Assembly: GCF_003945595.2 (NCBI RefSeq)
Contig: NW_024104402.1
Coordinates: 496,001 to 560,000 of the forward strand
Source of the DNA: Pipra filicauda
Lineage: Eukaryota > Chordata > Aves > Passeriformes > Pipridae
Direction of reading: 5' to 3'
DNA: 64,000 nucleotides
Below are positions 13,001-28,000 of the stretch, one piece after another; the stretch's first letter is position 1, and every line of letters begins with the position of its first letter. The position numbers were made by a program, and so were the translations under genes. A model generated the notes under the pieces. It worked only from the letters and a program-made list of their open reading frames with translations. It was not told where the DNA came from and ran no database searches.

Positions 13001-16000
13001 GTGTTTTAATGTGTGAAAAGACTGGAAACACCATGCATCTGTTTTGTTGTCTGTAGTATTTTTTCACCCATATGTACTAACAAGGAATGCAAATTACAAT
13101 AAAAACATGCTGATCAGAAGCATATGTGCTTTCTTCCCAGACCCTCGCATTTTTTTCTTATTCTTTCTCTAGACAGAATAATTTCATGCCTCAAGGGATA
13201 TTCACTTCATCTAATTTAACTTTTAGATGACTGAAGTGTCTTCTAAAGACTATGCTATCTGCTACTGTCTATAGCAGGGTAAGATGTCTCCAGAGAGGAA
13301 GTCATCTTGTCTCTCTGTCTCTACACATATTTAAAAAAAAAGATAAAAATTAAGGGAGATTCATTTCTTGGATGGAGCGGCTGACCAGTACTTCAGTGTT
13401 ATGAACAACATTGATATAGCATCAGGTTAAACGTCAAAAGTGACAAATGCTAAAAAATACAGGTACATCAGTTCAAATTTCAAATTACTGTGTTTATCCC
13501 AGTTGCAATAAAAGCAAGATGAACAGCTGGGTTTCTCTCTGACTCAAATCATTATCAGAAAACATCTGAAGACAATTCACATTAGAAAGCTGTCAAAAAC
13601 TTTATTCAGTAAACTTATTCTGGGCATGCAGCTAAAGAGAAATCTAACACAACTTCTGGAAAGACACCTGCAAAAATGGGCAAAGAATGAAAATTTGTGT
13701 AGAAATTTAACAAAGTTTATCACATGTTTATACAATACTTCTATAGGTGTCTCTGAGACAGAGGAACGTGCTTTCTCAACTATGATATACTCAGTGCTTT
13801 AGTGTTGGTTACTTGCTGCTGAATGTGTATTTTTATGACAACAGAATCGGTCTAATGCTCCATGTAACGCAGTTCCCAGAAAAATATCTTGAATTAAATT
13901 TTTTTTTGTCAGATTATCTTGTACTGTAGCCAAGGCCTTCAAAGGCAGGTACATGTGGCAATTTTTTTAGAAAGATGGGAAGGTTAAAGACAGTGGGGAG
14001 TAAGCATTTTTTAGCAGGTGAAAGCCACATTCTGTAAAGTACAGAGGTTTTTTTCTTTTGCTGCTTCTTCTCTGCTGAAGTGCAAAAAAATTCCATTTGT
14101 ACTGGACTTTATTCTGTACACTACTGGGTTTTGTATTTCCAAGTAGGGAAATGACTCCTTCCTAGTTACTTTTTTTACTTTTTTTTTCCCAATTGTATTT
14201 ATTCGGAAAGATTGTTAATATTTTTCATACCACAGCCACATGTCCCAAGTTGTACCACACATCTGCTGTTTCCTCCTCATTTTCAGCCAAAAACAGTGCC
14301 CGTTCAAATGAAGATAGTGTCATATCATATTGCTGGGCATAGAAGCAACAGAGGCCCAGATTGTTAAAGAGCTGGCAGTTATAAACACCCATCTGCAGGA
14401 GCCGTCTAGATTGAAAGAAAATATTTGTTTCATTTATTTTTTGATTTATTTCAAATAAGAGTTCTACTCTAAAAGACAAAGTTCTCTCCTACTTTCTCCC
14501 TGTTCTGAGAGGGTTTAAAAAACAAGTGTTATACTCTTACACTTGGTAGTTTCATGAAGGGCAGTGCAGGGCATTTTTTTATTAGAATCAAAGCTGTGCA
14601 AAACAGTCTGTGTAAATTAGTAACTTCTGTCTTTTTGACTGAGTCACATGATCTGACTTTACTGCAAGACAGAGCTGGACACAGACTTTCTCCATTTCCT
14701 CTTTCCAATCCCTTGGCCTCAATCAAGCTGTAATTCGTTGCAGTTACTTTTTATAACTCTTCAGACTTCAATTTTTTGCTTGATTCCTATCCTTCAGTGC
14801 TGCTTTATTAGTAATAGTACATCTAGATGTGAATCTACATTAATCTTACATATGAAGCATAACTCAGATTTTGATTCAAATTGATGTTGTTTGGTGTGTC
14901 TTTTAGAATGGAGATATAAAAATTCTGTTAATATTTATAGAAAAAACAGAAATGCTTTGAGGGCCAGAGAAAAAGGGCTGTTGTCTGCAGCATGACTGTG
15001 AGTTCTTTAACCTAACGCATAAAAGAGCTCAGGTCCAACAGAAATGAGATGGAAGTGCTTTTATTGACTTAATTTGCTATTAGACTCAAGAACATGAGTC
15101 AGGCTCCTTTGCACTCTTGACTGTACCGAAATAAAAAGTAAGCAGCAGTATTTAACACTATCTTTTTACTGCTTTCAGTAAAACATGCAGGAAGCCCAGC
15201 CCACATTCAGGTCAGGGATTTTGTGGTCAGAACTCCTGGTCACTTCAGGTGAAGTTTTTCAAGATTATTCTTTTTCAAAGGGCTAAATAGGAAGTCCTTA
15301 TGCCTCTTGGATGCAATTGAAGCCGAAAGTAAGATCCACTGTTCTCAAACTGCCTCATGCTGTGAAAGAACTTTACTTGTGGATTAGTTGAATAACTGTT
15401 TTGATAATCTTTGTTGATACTTCTATATACTTCTCATGTAATGATGACAAATTTTTAAGAGAGTGATGTAATTATCACTGGATGAGAAGATACATAAGTT
15501 GGTAAGCTAGTTTTATGGTGATATTTGTCCAAATGCTCGTTCATCCTCCCATGACAATTTCCTAATTTGTTTTTGCTATCAGCAATACAAAATTCAATCC
15601 CTTATATTACCTTCCCACACATTTAGTTCCCCTCCCTCCCTCTCCACAAGTGTAGATACCTGTAAAACCGCAGAGCTATCTCGGGCTGGTCTGAATAAAA
15701 ATGGTTACTGCCAATGCATGCAATGGCTTCCACGTGAGTATTGTCTTGTTTTAGGACGTCTTTATAGTATTCTGCAGCTGAGGAGATATTGTTCATTTCC
15801 TACACAATTGGACAAAAATTCCAATTACTTCTACTGCTTATCATCTATTTTTATCATGGAACTTACTAAAATGTCAATCTACTGAGTGCTTTACCTGTGT
15901 CCTGTACAGTACTTCACAGAATCACAAAATGAAAGAACATGCTGAGTTGGAAGGGACCCACAAGGAGTATCATCTAAACACTTCTTGAACTCCTGTCAGG

Positions 16001-19000
16001 CTTGCTGCTGTGACCACTTCCCTGGGGAGCCTGTTCCAGTACCCAGCCACCCTCTGAGTGAAGAACCTTTTTCTAATATCCAACCTAACATCCCTGACAA
16101 AAATCCAACCTTTCTCTTGTCACTGGTCACCATAGAGAAAAGATCAGTGCCTGCCACTCCTCTTCCCCTCACAAGTTGAAGAGTGCAATAAGGTATCCTC
16201 TCAGTCTCCCCTTCTCCAGGCTGAACAGACCAAGTGACCTCAGCTGCTCCTCCTATGGTTTCCCCTCAAGGCCCTTCACCATCTTCATTGCCCTCCCCTA
16301 GACGCTCTCTAATAACTTAATATCTTTCTCATATTGTGGCACCCAAAACTACACACAATATTCAAGGTGAGGCTGCACCAGTGCAGAGCAGAGCGGGACA
16401 ATCCCCCCCCTCGACTGGCTGGCGATGCTTTGCCTGATGCCCCCCAGGACACGGTTGGCCCTCCTGGCTGCCAGGGCACTGCTGACTCATATTCAACTTG
16501 CCATTGACCAGGACCCCCAGGTCCCTTTCTGTGGCACTGCTTTCTAGCATCTCATTCCCCAGTCTGTACAAACATATAGGGTTGCCCCATCCCAGGTGCA
16601 GAATCTGACACTTTCCCTTGCTGAACTTCTTATGGTTGGGGATTGCCCAGTCCTGTAATTTGTCGAGGTCTCTCTGCAGGGCCTCCCTGCCTCTGAGGGA
16701 GTCATCAACACCTCCTCCCAGTTTTGTGTCATCTGTAAACTTGCTTAGTATCCCTTCCAGTCCTGCATCCAAGCCATTTATGATGCTGAAGAACACAGGG
16801 CCTAAGATGGAGCCCTGTGGAACCCCACTACTGACAGGTCACCATTCTGATGTTACCCCATTCACTATTACCCTCTGTGCTCAATCCCCATTCCCCATCT
16901 CCCTGCACCACTGAGGAGGGAGCAGGGAGAGACTGGGAAGGAGGGAGGGATGGGGGGAAGGTATTTTTAAGATTTGTTTTACTTCTCATTATCCTGCTCT
17001 GATTTTGATTGGTAATAAATTCAAGTAATATCCCCAAGCCAAGTCTCTTTTTCCTGTGACAGTAATTGGTGAGTGATCTTTCCCTGTCCTTAACTCATGA
17101 GCTTTTCATTTTATTTTCTCTCTTCTGTCCAGATGTAGAGGGGAGTGCTAGAGTGGCTTTGGTGGGCACCTGGCATCCAGCCAGGGTCACCCCACCACAC
17201 ACATGCAATAGGCACCTGCCACTTCTCGCACAATGTCTGTGATACACAGAGCTGTGCAGTCAGTTTCCCAGTACGGTAACACAGAATACACTTACTTCCC
17301 CGGTCAATGTCTCAATTATTTTCAATGCTTTGTAAATCAACTCATGAATTCCTCTGTACAAAAATGAGAATATAATTGCATATAAAGAATTATTATGTGC
17401 CTTTGTAAACAGGAATCATGAATTTACCAAAATTTGTACTACCTAGGATATGCCAGTGAAGAGAACTATATTGTATAAAAATATATGCTTGGATGTGTGC
17501 TACTTGGAGGACGAATTAGGGTGAACTCATTGCTGTAAATGATGGCACACTGTTTCTGATGAGTGCAAGGTCCAGAGAACCCTGTCCCACACCAGAAAAA
17601 AGATCAAGCTCATTTCTGTATTTAAAAAGGAATAACTTGTACCTGTGTGCTGTAGATACACTGTGCTCTCAACATAACTAAAGAATAAGCTTTTGTTTAA
17701 CTTCAGCAGTGTATTTAGCTATTAAAAAATGGATTTTTTGTGATTAAAGGAGATAGTACTAAAGCAGTCTCTTTAAAAATTATGGGGTTTTTTAAACCAA
17801 AAAACCTCTGCAACTCTTCCTACTGTAAAAAGTTAGCGATAGGGAAGAAAAGCTGTGATTAAGATGGCTGATGCACATATTCCACTTGGGAATCTATGTA
17901 ATGAGAACAGCCCTGTGTTGCAGTACAAATCTTTGCTAATGAAGCTATAATCCTGCAATCAGGTGTCAGTGCAAAACTAGATCCTATCAACTATATGTTG
18001 CTCCTTAATAATTCCTTAAAGAGTTATGCAATGTTATATATGGTTTGGCAAAATAATATCCATATTAATAACTGTTTAACAATTCAGAAAGAAAAGCCTC
18101 CAAAAATTATGCAGCTGTTTTCTTCCTTGCTGAAGGACACAAAGGATTAAATATGAAAATAGATTAAAGCTTAGGGGTTAGATGAGAATGATGAGAACAG
18201 GATTGAATGCCAAGTATGAATGTAGATAAAAAAACCATAAATTCATGACTTTGTTTAAAACATTTGTTCTAGAATAGCATCATTACCAACTTTCAGTGAA
18301 AAACGATAATAAGTCCACTGTTTGACATGAAAATACACACTTTTAAGACACAAAATGCATGGTTACCAAGCTAAAATGAAACTACTTTAAAACGAATCCT
18401 ACTTAAAATGACATCTGCTTCCTAACTGAAAAACATTCCCATTTCAACTGTTCTCACTGGCTTAAGAAACTAATGGTAACACATTAGTGCAAATAAAAAC
18501 AACGTTGATGAGTAAACTATTTTGCCGATTGATCCTGCTAGCAGGTTGTTGGTGACTTGAGCAGTTTTAGTATGATGAAACATATATAAACTAGCCTCAA
18601 CTACATGGACAACATCTGGACCACTTGGCTCAATGTGGACTTGATTCTTCAAGTCAAGGGTAAATGGGATCTCACAGTTATATTCAACTAGTGGCTCTTT
18701 TTTCTACCTCAAGCACCTACATTTGGCCACTATAAGGATTGTATAGTGGGTGCATACCTCGTAGATTCTGGCAATTCCACAAATAAGAGTCACTTCTCCA
18801 GGAAATCGATCTAACCCTTGCTTGAAAAGGTTCAAAGCTGTTACGGGCTGATCCAAGCGCAAATACACCTAAGCAAATAAAAAGTGTATATACATGTTAA
18901 ATGTCTGATTTTTATACCTATACTGCTGTTTAACATGGGAGAGAAATAAAAGGGATGACACCTCCATTCATGCAATAAACCATTAGTTGAGATGATGAAT

Positions 19001-22000
19001 AATACTGAGAAAATAATGGAGTGAATACTGACTAAATGTGCGTAATGAAGATAAAATAGTTTTATTTAAAATAATTAAATTTACATACATACCATCTATA
19101 CATTATTAATTAATTTGAACATTACTACTAAAAAAAAAAATCTAGTTATTTATTATCATACCAAAATAATATACTTTGACACTGAGGTAAAGGTATCACC
19201 CTGAATATTGCCCTGTTTAATATATTTTTAAAAAATTGTGTTTAGGCTGGAAAGAACTGGATCTTCAGGTGGGTAGTGCTGGAATACCAAAATGTTTTAC
19301 TTAGTCAAATAAGATTGCACTGCACAGAGCAGTGACACTTTCAAGTTTCCTTACTGCTCTACCAATCTCTCATCACAAACAATAAAATCCTACAGAAAGA
19401 GGGCAGTTTTGCCTCTGCGATTTTGGCTTCTGTGTTGATTATGAAAATGTGTAATGTGGATAATAACTGTGTGAGAATTGGACTCCAATGTGTTGCAATG
19501 TGTTGACAGAGACCACCCCTGCAGCTATCTGAGAGTACAACTGTAAAGGCCTCCTGTTGTGGGGTATGGTAAATAGAGCTACAGCGAAGGGAAAAACCCT
19601 GCACATATGCTTTGGGAAACTAGATGGCTGGAATGATTAATCTGTATTCCACTGAGTGGAAAAGGGTTCTGAATGCTTCTGTTGGAGAAATATTACATTA
19701 ATTAGTGCTAATACTTGATGCTACTAAAAAAGGAAAAGAATCTGTGACTGGTATCCTGATACAAACATTTTGTGATGAAATGTAAGAAAAATATCAATGT
19801 TAACTGAACACTTGAGAAACCTCCAAACATGGTTTCTGCTTTTGCCCTTGAGCTTCATGGACTTCTGACTGCCAACAACCAAAATCATAGATCCTTTTTT
19901 TGCAACCCTATAGATATATACTGCTGCAGATATTTGCAAACAATTCTTTCCTATGACCACTCAACGATATTCGTAATTGTCAAAGAGCTGCCGACTGTGA
20001 GTGCCTTCCAAGCAAAGGGACTGCCATTTCAAGTTGATCATTAGCAAAATGAAAAAAATACAGGCATTTTTTACACTCATTCTGCTAATGTCACTTGCAT
20101 TTCCTGTATTAAGCTAGAAAACTAATGTCTTCTTGTGAAAAGCAATAAAAGAGCAAGGGGTTTGGAGGGCATGGTACTTAGTAGACTAGAACTGCACTAA
20201 TTACATCAGGAAAGGGGTAACTCCCCTAGATCTACTCCTTTTTTATATTTTTATGTTTGTTTATGAAGTACATTTTTTGAGTATTAATGACTCAAATCTG
20301 TTCTATTGCTTTATCTGGAGGTTCACTCCAAAGAACCACTCACTACAGATGCTAAAACCACACAGCCACAGTACTCTACTATGTAATTCCCACATCCAGT
20401 GTCATATTACACTGTCCAACATCTCTGCAGTCTGTAGAGATGCTATCTAGATAAGTGGCAGAAGAAATGAAAAAATGGTGGGACAATTTCCATCTACTTG
20501 CAGTTGCTTTGGGGAGACTTGCTTTCTAAGAGTACTACAGCTATAGTAATTAAGGTTTAGATGCTAAACAGATGGATAAGTAGAATGGCTCCATTTTCTT
20601 TTTGGTATCTCTCTTATCTCTTATTAAAATATCCTATTTCTAACTCTCCTAGGTCATGAAATACTTTTTAACTTCTCAGCAGTCCTGACTTTAAATACTC
20701 CTAATTTTTTTATTTTTCTTTTATCTTTTAATAAATTACATTTCAAGGGAGAGACAGTTTTCAAAAAATATTTTTTAAAACCCAGATAGCTGTTGCAATA
20801 ATGAATATAAACAAAACTAACCAGTACAGTAGTATCAGTCTGTTCACAACAGAACTGGACGCAATCCTATTATTTTTTAATGGCTGCTTAACTCAAGTCT
20901 TATCTTTCCAGTTCTGTCAGACTGAACTGTACCTCAGTGCCTCACTCTATTGCCTGTCCACTGACAGTCATTAAATCATGTTGTGCAATGTTTTATACTT
21001 GAGTGAGTTGGTCTGTGGAGTGAGAGGTGGAGGTTCAAATACAGCTCCTGTTTGAGCTAGTAATGATGCGGGGGGATGCATATCTCCCATAACAAATTGG
21101 TTCGTTAATCTAATCACTCTGCCAATTTAATCATTCTGTGTAGCTCATGGAGTGAGTCCAGAGGTGGGCCACCAAGACGATTAGAGGGATGGAGCACTTC
21201 TCCTACGAGGAAAGGCTAAGAGAGTTGGGATTGCTTAGCCTGGAAAAGAGAAGGCTTCAGGGTCACCTAATTGCAGCCTTCCCGTACATGATGGGAGCCT
21301 ACAAGAAAGGTGGAGAGAGACCTCTTACAAGGGACAAGGGCCTGGAGTGACAGGACAAGGGGGAATGGCTTCAAACTGAAAGAGGGTAGGTTTAGATTAG
21401 ATAGGAGGAATAAATTCTTTACTGTGAGGATAGGGAGCACCCAGAGAAATTGTGTGTGCCCCATCCCTGAAGTGTTCAAGGCCAGGTTGGATGGAGCTCT
21501 GAGCAACCTGGTCTAGTGGAAGGTATCCTTGCCCATGGCAGAGGGGTTGGAACCAGATGATCTTTGGTGTCCCTTCCAACCCAAACTGTTCTGATTCTGT
21601 GACTCTATGTATTTGCAGAATGACTCCTGGTAGTGACAGGAGAGCATATACTTTTAAACACAATGGTGTATCAAGTTCAATACTGAGCTCTTGTGCCATA
21701 TGGACTCTCAGGCATAGTTTGGAATTTCACTTCATTCTTAAACAAGAAAATCTGTGACTTACTTTTGCCAAATACAAGATTGTATCAACCATGTCCTGCT
21801 GCTTGAGAGCTGACTTAAATTGTTTTTCGGCTTCACGATATAATCCCAACCTAAAGAGACAACAGATACATATGGAAGATACTCATTTGTTGTTTGCTTT
21901 TTTTAAAAGAAGTTTATTAAATAATGAAGCAGCACACCCTAAACCAAATATGAACTGCCCAAAAGCACACTTTAAGACCACATATTTGTGTGCGCGTTAA

Positions 22001-25000
22001 AAAAACCCATGCTGTTATATGCATTAAGAAAACAAAACTATGAAAAAGACAAATCCATGAAATTTGGCCCCCCATGCAGCCTTCTGGTGATAAGTGAATA
22101 ACGATGTACTTGTATTCATAGGACTCCTTCCTGGTCTTAGAAGGGACAGCAGAAAATGAGCAATTAAATTCATGTCTCAACCCATACTGTTTTGGAGCAG
22201 AATTTCCTCACCCATGGCAAAGATCACACAGATACTTTCCACTGCGCATGAACCTCACAGAAGTCTGTTTCATCTCAAAGGCATTTTTTTATAGTGTCAA
22301 ATATTTTGCATTAATCTATAAATGCTACATAAACTACAAAATTAAGAGGACCGTGCCATTTCAACAACAGCAAAAAGGTACACTTTCTCATATGCAAATT
22401 GCCTTTTGTCTCCTTCAGCCATAGTGCACATATACTCGCTGAAGAAACACAACACAGAAACAGAACAAGCCAGGTAAAACAAAGAAACATAGTCAATGGG
22501 GACATTAGGTATTTTGGGATCCTGGAAGTACATGTGCCTGCTTGGATGCTTTAGTCTCTGTAACACTATTCATAAAAATCCTGAAAGTAATAAATGACCT
22601 CTAAGCTCATGTATTGTGTCTGTATGGCAAGGTTTTGGTAGCTGGGGGGCTACAGGGATGGCTTCTGAGAGAAGTTGAAGTTTCATCTATGTCCCTGTTT
22701 TCTCTCCTCTGCCCAGCTGAGGAGGGATGTGATAGTACAGCTTTGGTGGATACCTGGCATCCACCACAGCTAAAAAAGAAAAAAAAGTCAGTCTGATCTT
22801 CTAAAGAATATCAAATAAAAGTTAAGACTAGTGATGAACTGCATTAGTTTGGCCATCTAAAAAGAAGCAATAGTTTCAAGCTAAGGTCCAATATGGAATT
22901 TTAAAGGGCTAAGTGCTTTGTATTATCAATACAAGAACTGCTTATAGAATTGAAAAGACTGCAGATGATGCTTCCGTTTTTTAACACCCAATATAGTGTT
23001 CATACAAATTCATTGTAAAGAATGAAAGGGGGAACTGCCTCAGTACTTGTTTGACTTATGTAGAGTAGGGTTGTATCAGGAGGAGTTTCTCCTGGTTTGG
23101 TAAAACTGTTACTATCATAGCTATATCTTCAGCAATCACTCCAAACTGCTCACCACAAGTTTGTTCCTCCCTGCTGTTTCCATTCTTTCCTCTAAGAGAT
23201 GCATGGCTGCACAGTGTCGGGGTACTCATAAGTCGTTTTTGTTAGATGCTTGGTTATGGGGTGCCAGACCTGAGGCCTTGCCATTTTTGGAACTGATACT
23301 TCTTGGGCAATGTACTTCTGGCAGAGACTGTCCAACACAAATATTTTATTATGTATTGTTTCGTCAATTTGAAGACCTCGTGACAGTTAGTTTCTCAAAC
23401 TAATATTGTAATATTTATTTTGTGTAGTCTGTTTTAACAATAGTTCTTTGCATTTATTGACTGACTTTTCAAATAGTGATTTTAAAATACATTAAAAAAG
23501 GCAAAGTTGCAAGTAATTAGTTACTTAAAGGTACTCAGTGTTGATACCTGTATATTAACACCTCAGTGTTGTCTTCCTGTATATTAAAGGAGATTTAACT
23601 GTAAGCACAGAGGTCTCCAACGAAACACTTGCTGAACTGTTTCTCAGTGTTCAGCATCGCGCAACACACCCAGCAGTACAGGTCCTGAACTCATATTCAC
23701 TCATCACAGAAGAAATAAACAATGGCTTACCTATAGTAGCACTTCCCAATTTGCACTTTCCACCACCAGTCCTTGAATTGTGCGTGCTCGGTGGCAAGGG
23801 CTGCCAAATCTAGAGCCTTCCAAAACAAACCCATCATCTTAAAATTAATACCACCAGTGTTTACACAAAGAAAAAGAGCACAATGTGAACAATGTAAAGA
23901 TTTTTGTAAAGAGAAAATTTTGAACAAAAACTCCAGGTAACCTTTAGGTTGAAGCATTGCTTTATGTTTATTACTTTTATAGTTCAGTCCATAAAACAGC
24001 TGAAAGGATTATTTGTCCCTATAAAAATACACAATCCAAACAGCTTCTTCTAATTCAAAGAGAAAATAGGAAATCAATTGATCAGACTCCTGTAGCGCTG
24101 CTTCAGAATACATTATTTGTTTAAGCCAACACACTTTTTCCAAGCTTCCCATCATTGTTCACTAAAAGGTGTTAAAAAAAAGTAAAAATAAACTAAAATA
24201 AATAAGTTCAATGAATTTGAAATACTGTAGAAATTGTCATCTCATTGCTAATATCAGGTTGCCTCCATTTCTGGGAAGAAATTCTCAGATGTGTACAGTA
24301 AGACACATTTCTTCCTTTGCAAAGACTATAATGTAAAGAACTATTTTACAGGAGAAATATCTTAAGAAATAGATAGCTATTGAAGATGGTGGAGGTCTAA
24401 AATCTCTTTTGTCTGGCATACTGGAAAAGCAGGTATGCTCTGATAGCCACATCAGCCAGAATCTGTGGCTTTTCATATTTAAGCTATAATTTCAAAATCT
24501 GTGTTAAAACAAACAGATGTGTGTTCTGTACCACAGTCTACCATAGACGCACTTGTTAGTGTTTCTTTTTTATTAATTCCATTTTTTCTCAGAACATATC
24601 AAAGCCATGCTATATTTGTTACACTTTAGGGATATCAGAAATAGTCTAAAAAGATCTAATGCCGTGTTTGTATAACAAAGAGCTCACTTTTCTATTTGTT
24701 TGTCTTCATAAACATTTTGCAGACCACAGGAATCAGAACCTTGCTATCTACTAGGAACAATAAATAAAATTCTGTGCACTGGTCACTCAGTAGCAGAGGA
24801 ACAAATAACTTCCAGGAAAAATTAATCTGAATATTTGAAATGCTGTAAGAGCCCAGTTTAGTCACATCTACCCCTAGGTTTGATTCCTGTTCTTCCTGCT
24901 AGCAAAATGAGGTTGCAAGTAATAAATGCGTTTAGATCTGACACACTGCAGCAAAATCATTGGAGCTATGACAACTTAGGCAAATAGGTATCTTTTGGCT

Positions 25001-28000
25001 CTGTGAGAAAGAATAATTTGTTTTCTGTAGCAAGTCAGGATAAGGAGTTGCATCGATGCTGCCCCAAAGAGAAAGAGACAGCTGTCATTCCCTGCCTCTG
25101 AGACAGGAAAGAGAAAACTCAGGAAAACTGACAACTCCGAATTCACTGTTTCTTTCAGCTCTTGGTTGCCCTTTGTTTCTTAATGGTTTTGTAAAACAGG
25201 GCCTTTGGATGCTACAACTATAATGGCGAATGTATAAACAATGTGTGTGTCTGTCAAATACCACACCTGCTTCTAATGCAGCATGAGCAGCCACTTCAGA
25301 CAAGCAAGGATCATGCTGCAAATAGCATGCTTCAGAGAGCTTTCCTCAGGGTGCTCTCATGGCAAGTGCTCAAGAAGGACTGTTTCAGAAAACGACCTCT
25401 TCTGTAACTGCACATTCAGGTTTCTTCCTGCTACCTTAATTATTTCTGATAATTATTTTATGCAAGGCTAACAATTCTGGCTGCTATTGGAAAGTGGAAA
25501 CTAAGATTGCTTCAGGTTTACTAGACACTAACATCAGCCGTTTATCTGTCAGTGAAGATCCTGAACTCTTACTGGGATCTTATACTAACATCAAGAAACA
25601 CAGCATGACTTCATCTCGAAGTTAGTTTATGAAAATAAGTTCTGTTTTTATACTTTCCAATTAATGAAATAGGAAAGGAACAGGAAGATCTTGTTTCTGA
25701 TACTCTACAAGTGATTATAAAAACTTTAATCAAAAAATACTATCAATGTTAGAAATATTTCTAAAAAGTGTTTGTCTGAGAAAGCTTTGTGCATCCTAAG
25801 AGTTAAGAATTTCTGCTAGTATTACCACAAAATCTTTTGACAATGTGGCCTCTGAAATTTTAGTAAATTAATTCAGTCTTTTAAAAGTCTTCACCTTGTC
25901 AGTACCAACACCAAGCACATTTAAATTTCAGTTTGGTGCAAACTTTTTTTTTAATTGCACAGTTTGGGTACAAATCAATGCTCAATTTGCATGGTATTTT
26001 AATTTAAAACCAATCTATAAAAGCAGTATTGATACACCTGTCCTGCACTCCTGTGCATTGCAGAATGTTGGTGCAGTCATATTAATAACTGGAAGGGAAA
26101 AACATGAAGGATTTGGGATATTACCAGATACTGGTATGTCTTTTTAAGGATTTTTGATTCTAAAATACATATTAGTTCAAAACCCAAACTGATTGTCCTA
26201 AAACTTTTAACAAACTTAAGGATATAACTCACCATGTGGACATACCGGTGAGCTGAAATTGTTCCTGTCTAGAGCACTTAGCATACTCACATATGCAGAG
26301 TCCATTTCAGTAACACTTTTAACCCCAAGAAATCTTTCAGAACAGATTTATTTTACTGTCAGTTCTTATGTTTGTGCAAATAAAAATGTTAAAAACCCCT
26401 GAGACTCGGTGGGTTTTCTGTTTTCTAAAAAAAAGTTTTTATTAAAGAATGAAAAATAATGTTGATTCTTTAATTGTATTTAGCATGATTCTGAGTTTCA
26501 TTTCTTTACCATTACCTTCCTTAACTAAACTGTACTATAAATAAGACTTCCAAACTTCGCTATTGCAAAATGAAATTGGTAAAGTTGTTTGAAACAGTAA
26601 TTTCATACAGAGTATTGTATGCACCAAGAAATTAGATAGATGGAAACAAAAGCAAGCATCTGTTGCTTCTTTCATGTGCTGTTGAATGGCAGTAATTTTC
26701 CCAGCAACAATTACTGACTGAAGTCTTATTTGTAGACAAATCAGCCCAGATAGTCTATAAGATAGCTGAGCAAATGACATTAGCCATGGTCAATTTAACA
26801 CAGTCTATTTTGGCGAGTGTCTTCTGGATTCCTGTATTTTATAAATCTAACATAATTCCATTTTAAATAGATTCCTATCAGAGAGTATAAACTACAAAGT
26901 ATTAAGAAGATCTAAAGAAATACGAGAGGTCATGACTTCTGGCCATACGTATGCATTGTACACTCATTGTTCTTCCTCAGGACAAAGTATCTTGTCATCA
27001 TTACCCATCCGCAAATAATGGCAAAATATGATGTCACAGTCTACTGAAAAAAGTAGCAGCTGAACTATTTCTGGACAAGTCTTTCAAACTGTCCTGCTCT
27101 TAGAGCATTTAGCCCATAAAATGGCTTTTAGAAATAGCTCAAGAAGTACAGAAAGTCAGTTATTAAGTAGATGTGTTCAAAAGGAAACAAGTCAAGAACA
27201 ATCACGGATAGGATAACAGTATTTTGTTCAGAGAACTGTTTAATTTTTCATTAAATAAGGCGAAAGAATTTTGAATACATTTCCAAGTGCTGAACAAGCT
27301 CAGTGCTTCTCTCTTTTACTTGCAGACTCACGTTTCTGATAATGGACAGATTACAGATGTATTTACTTTTAATTAAAACCAATTTCCTAGCACTATTTAT
27401 TCATCTGAATGCACACTGATTAATAGCATTTCTAAACTGAAATTGATGAGTCTTTTTTTTTCGTACTATATACTGGCAGAATATGAAACAGAAGATAAAT
27501 AATAAAACTGCCTTTGTTTCTTAAATAATAACGTGATAATAATAAATGAGAACAGTACAGACTGTTCCAGATCAACAGTGACAAAGGAAGGATATTGTCA
27601 CTACTAATTTGTGTTTTATTTGCAAAACTGCAGGAACTGGTATGCTGTTCATGCAGAAAGTCCCAAGAAAGACTTCTCAAATTTGAAGTCAATTTCTCTG
27701 GCTTCCAAGCATTTCAAGCTCTTTCATCTCACCTCATGTAGAAAACTGTTGGGTTTTGGTTCTTTTTTAAGAATGTGCAACCTCACACAGTAGCAGAAAA
27801 TACAAAGATGTAAGAGATGTCAGTGACTGTTCTAATGGGTGATCAAGCAAGAGCCAGATCCATTTTTAAAAAGTTAACATACATGCTGTTTCCCTGCTGA
27901 ATCCTAAGCAATTGAATCCTTTTATGGAGACAAGAAATTGAATTTTTGAAATTTCACTTGGTAGGAGAAGTGAATAAACATTGATGCAGCCACAGTAATG

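Larger units (their letters stand above)
10011..15659 (-). other. TTC8 introns between exons 15 and 11 (non-exonic parts)
   Basis: Four introns of 1632, 1137, 1244 and 1254 bases separate exons 15-14, 14-13, 13-12 and 12-11. Apart from the exons listed, I see only AT-rich unique sequence with short A or T runs and no recognisable repeat element. Confidence 0.6.

Noticed and set aside
16362..16796. A 144-codon minus-strand frame with reverse-transcriptase motifs
   Set aside because: It is a surviving piece of a 5'-truncated CR1, not a host gene. It is covered by the mobile element entry.
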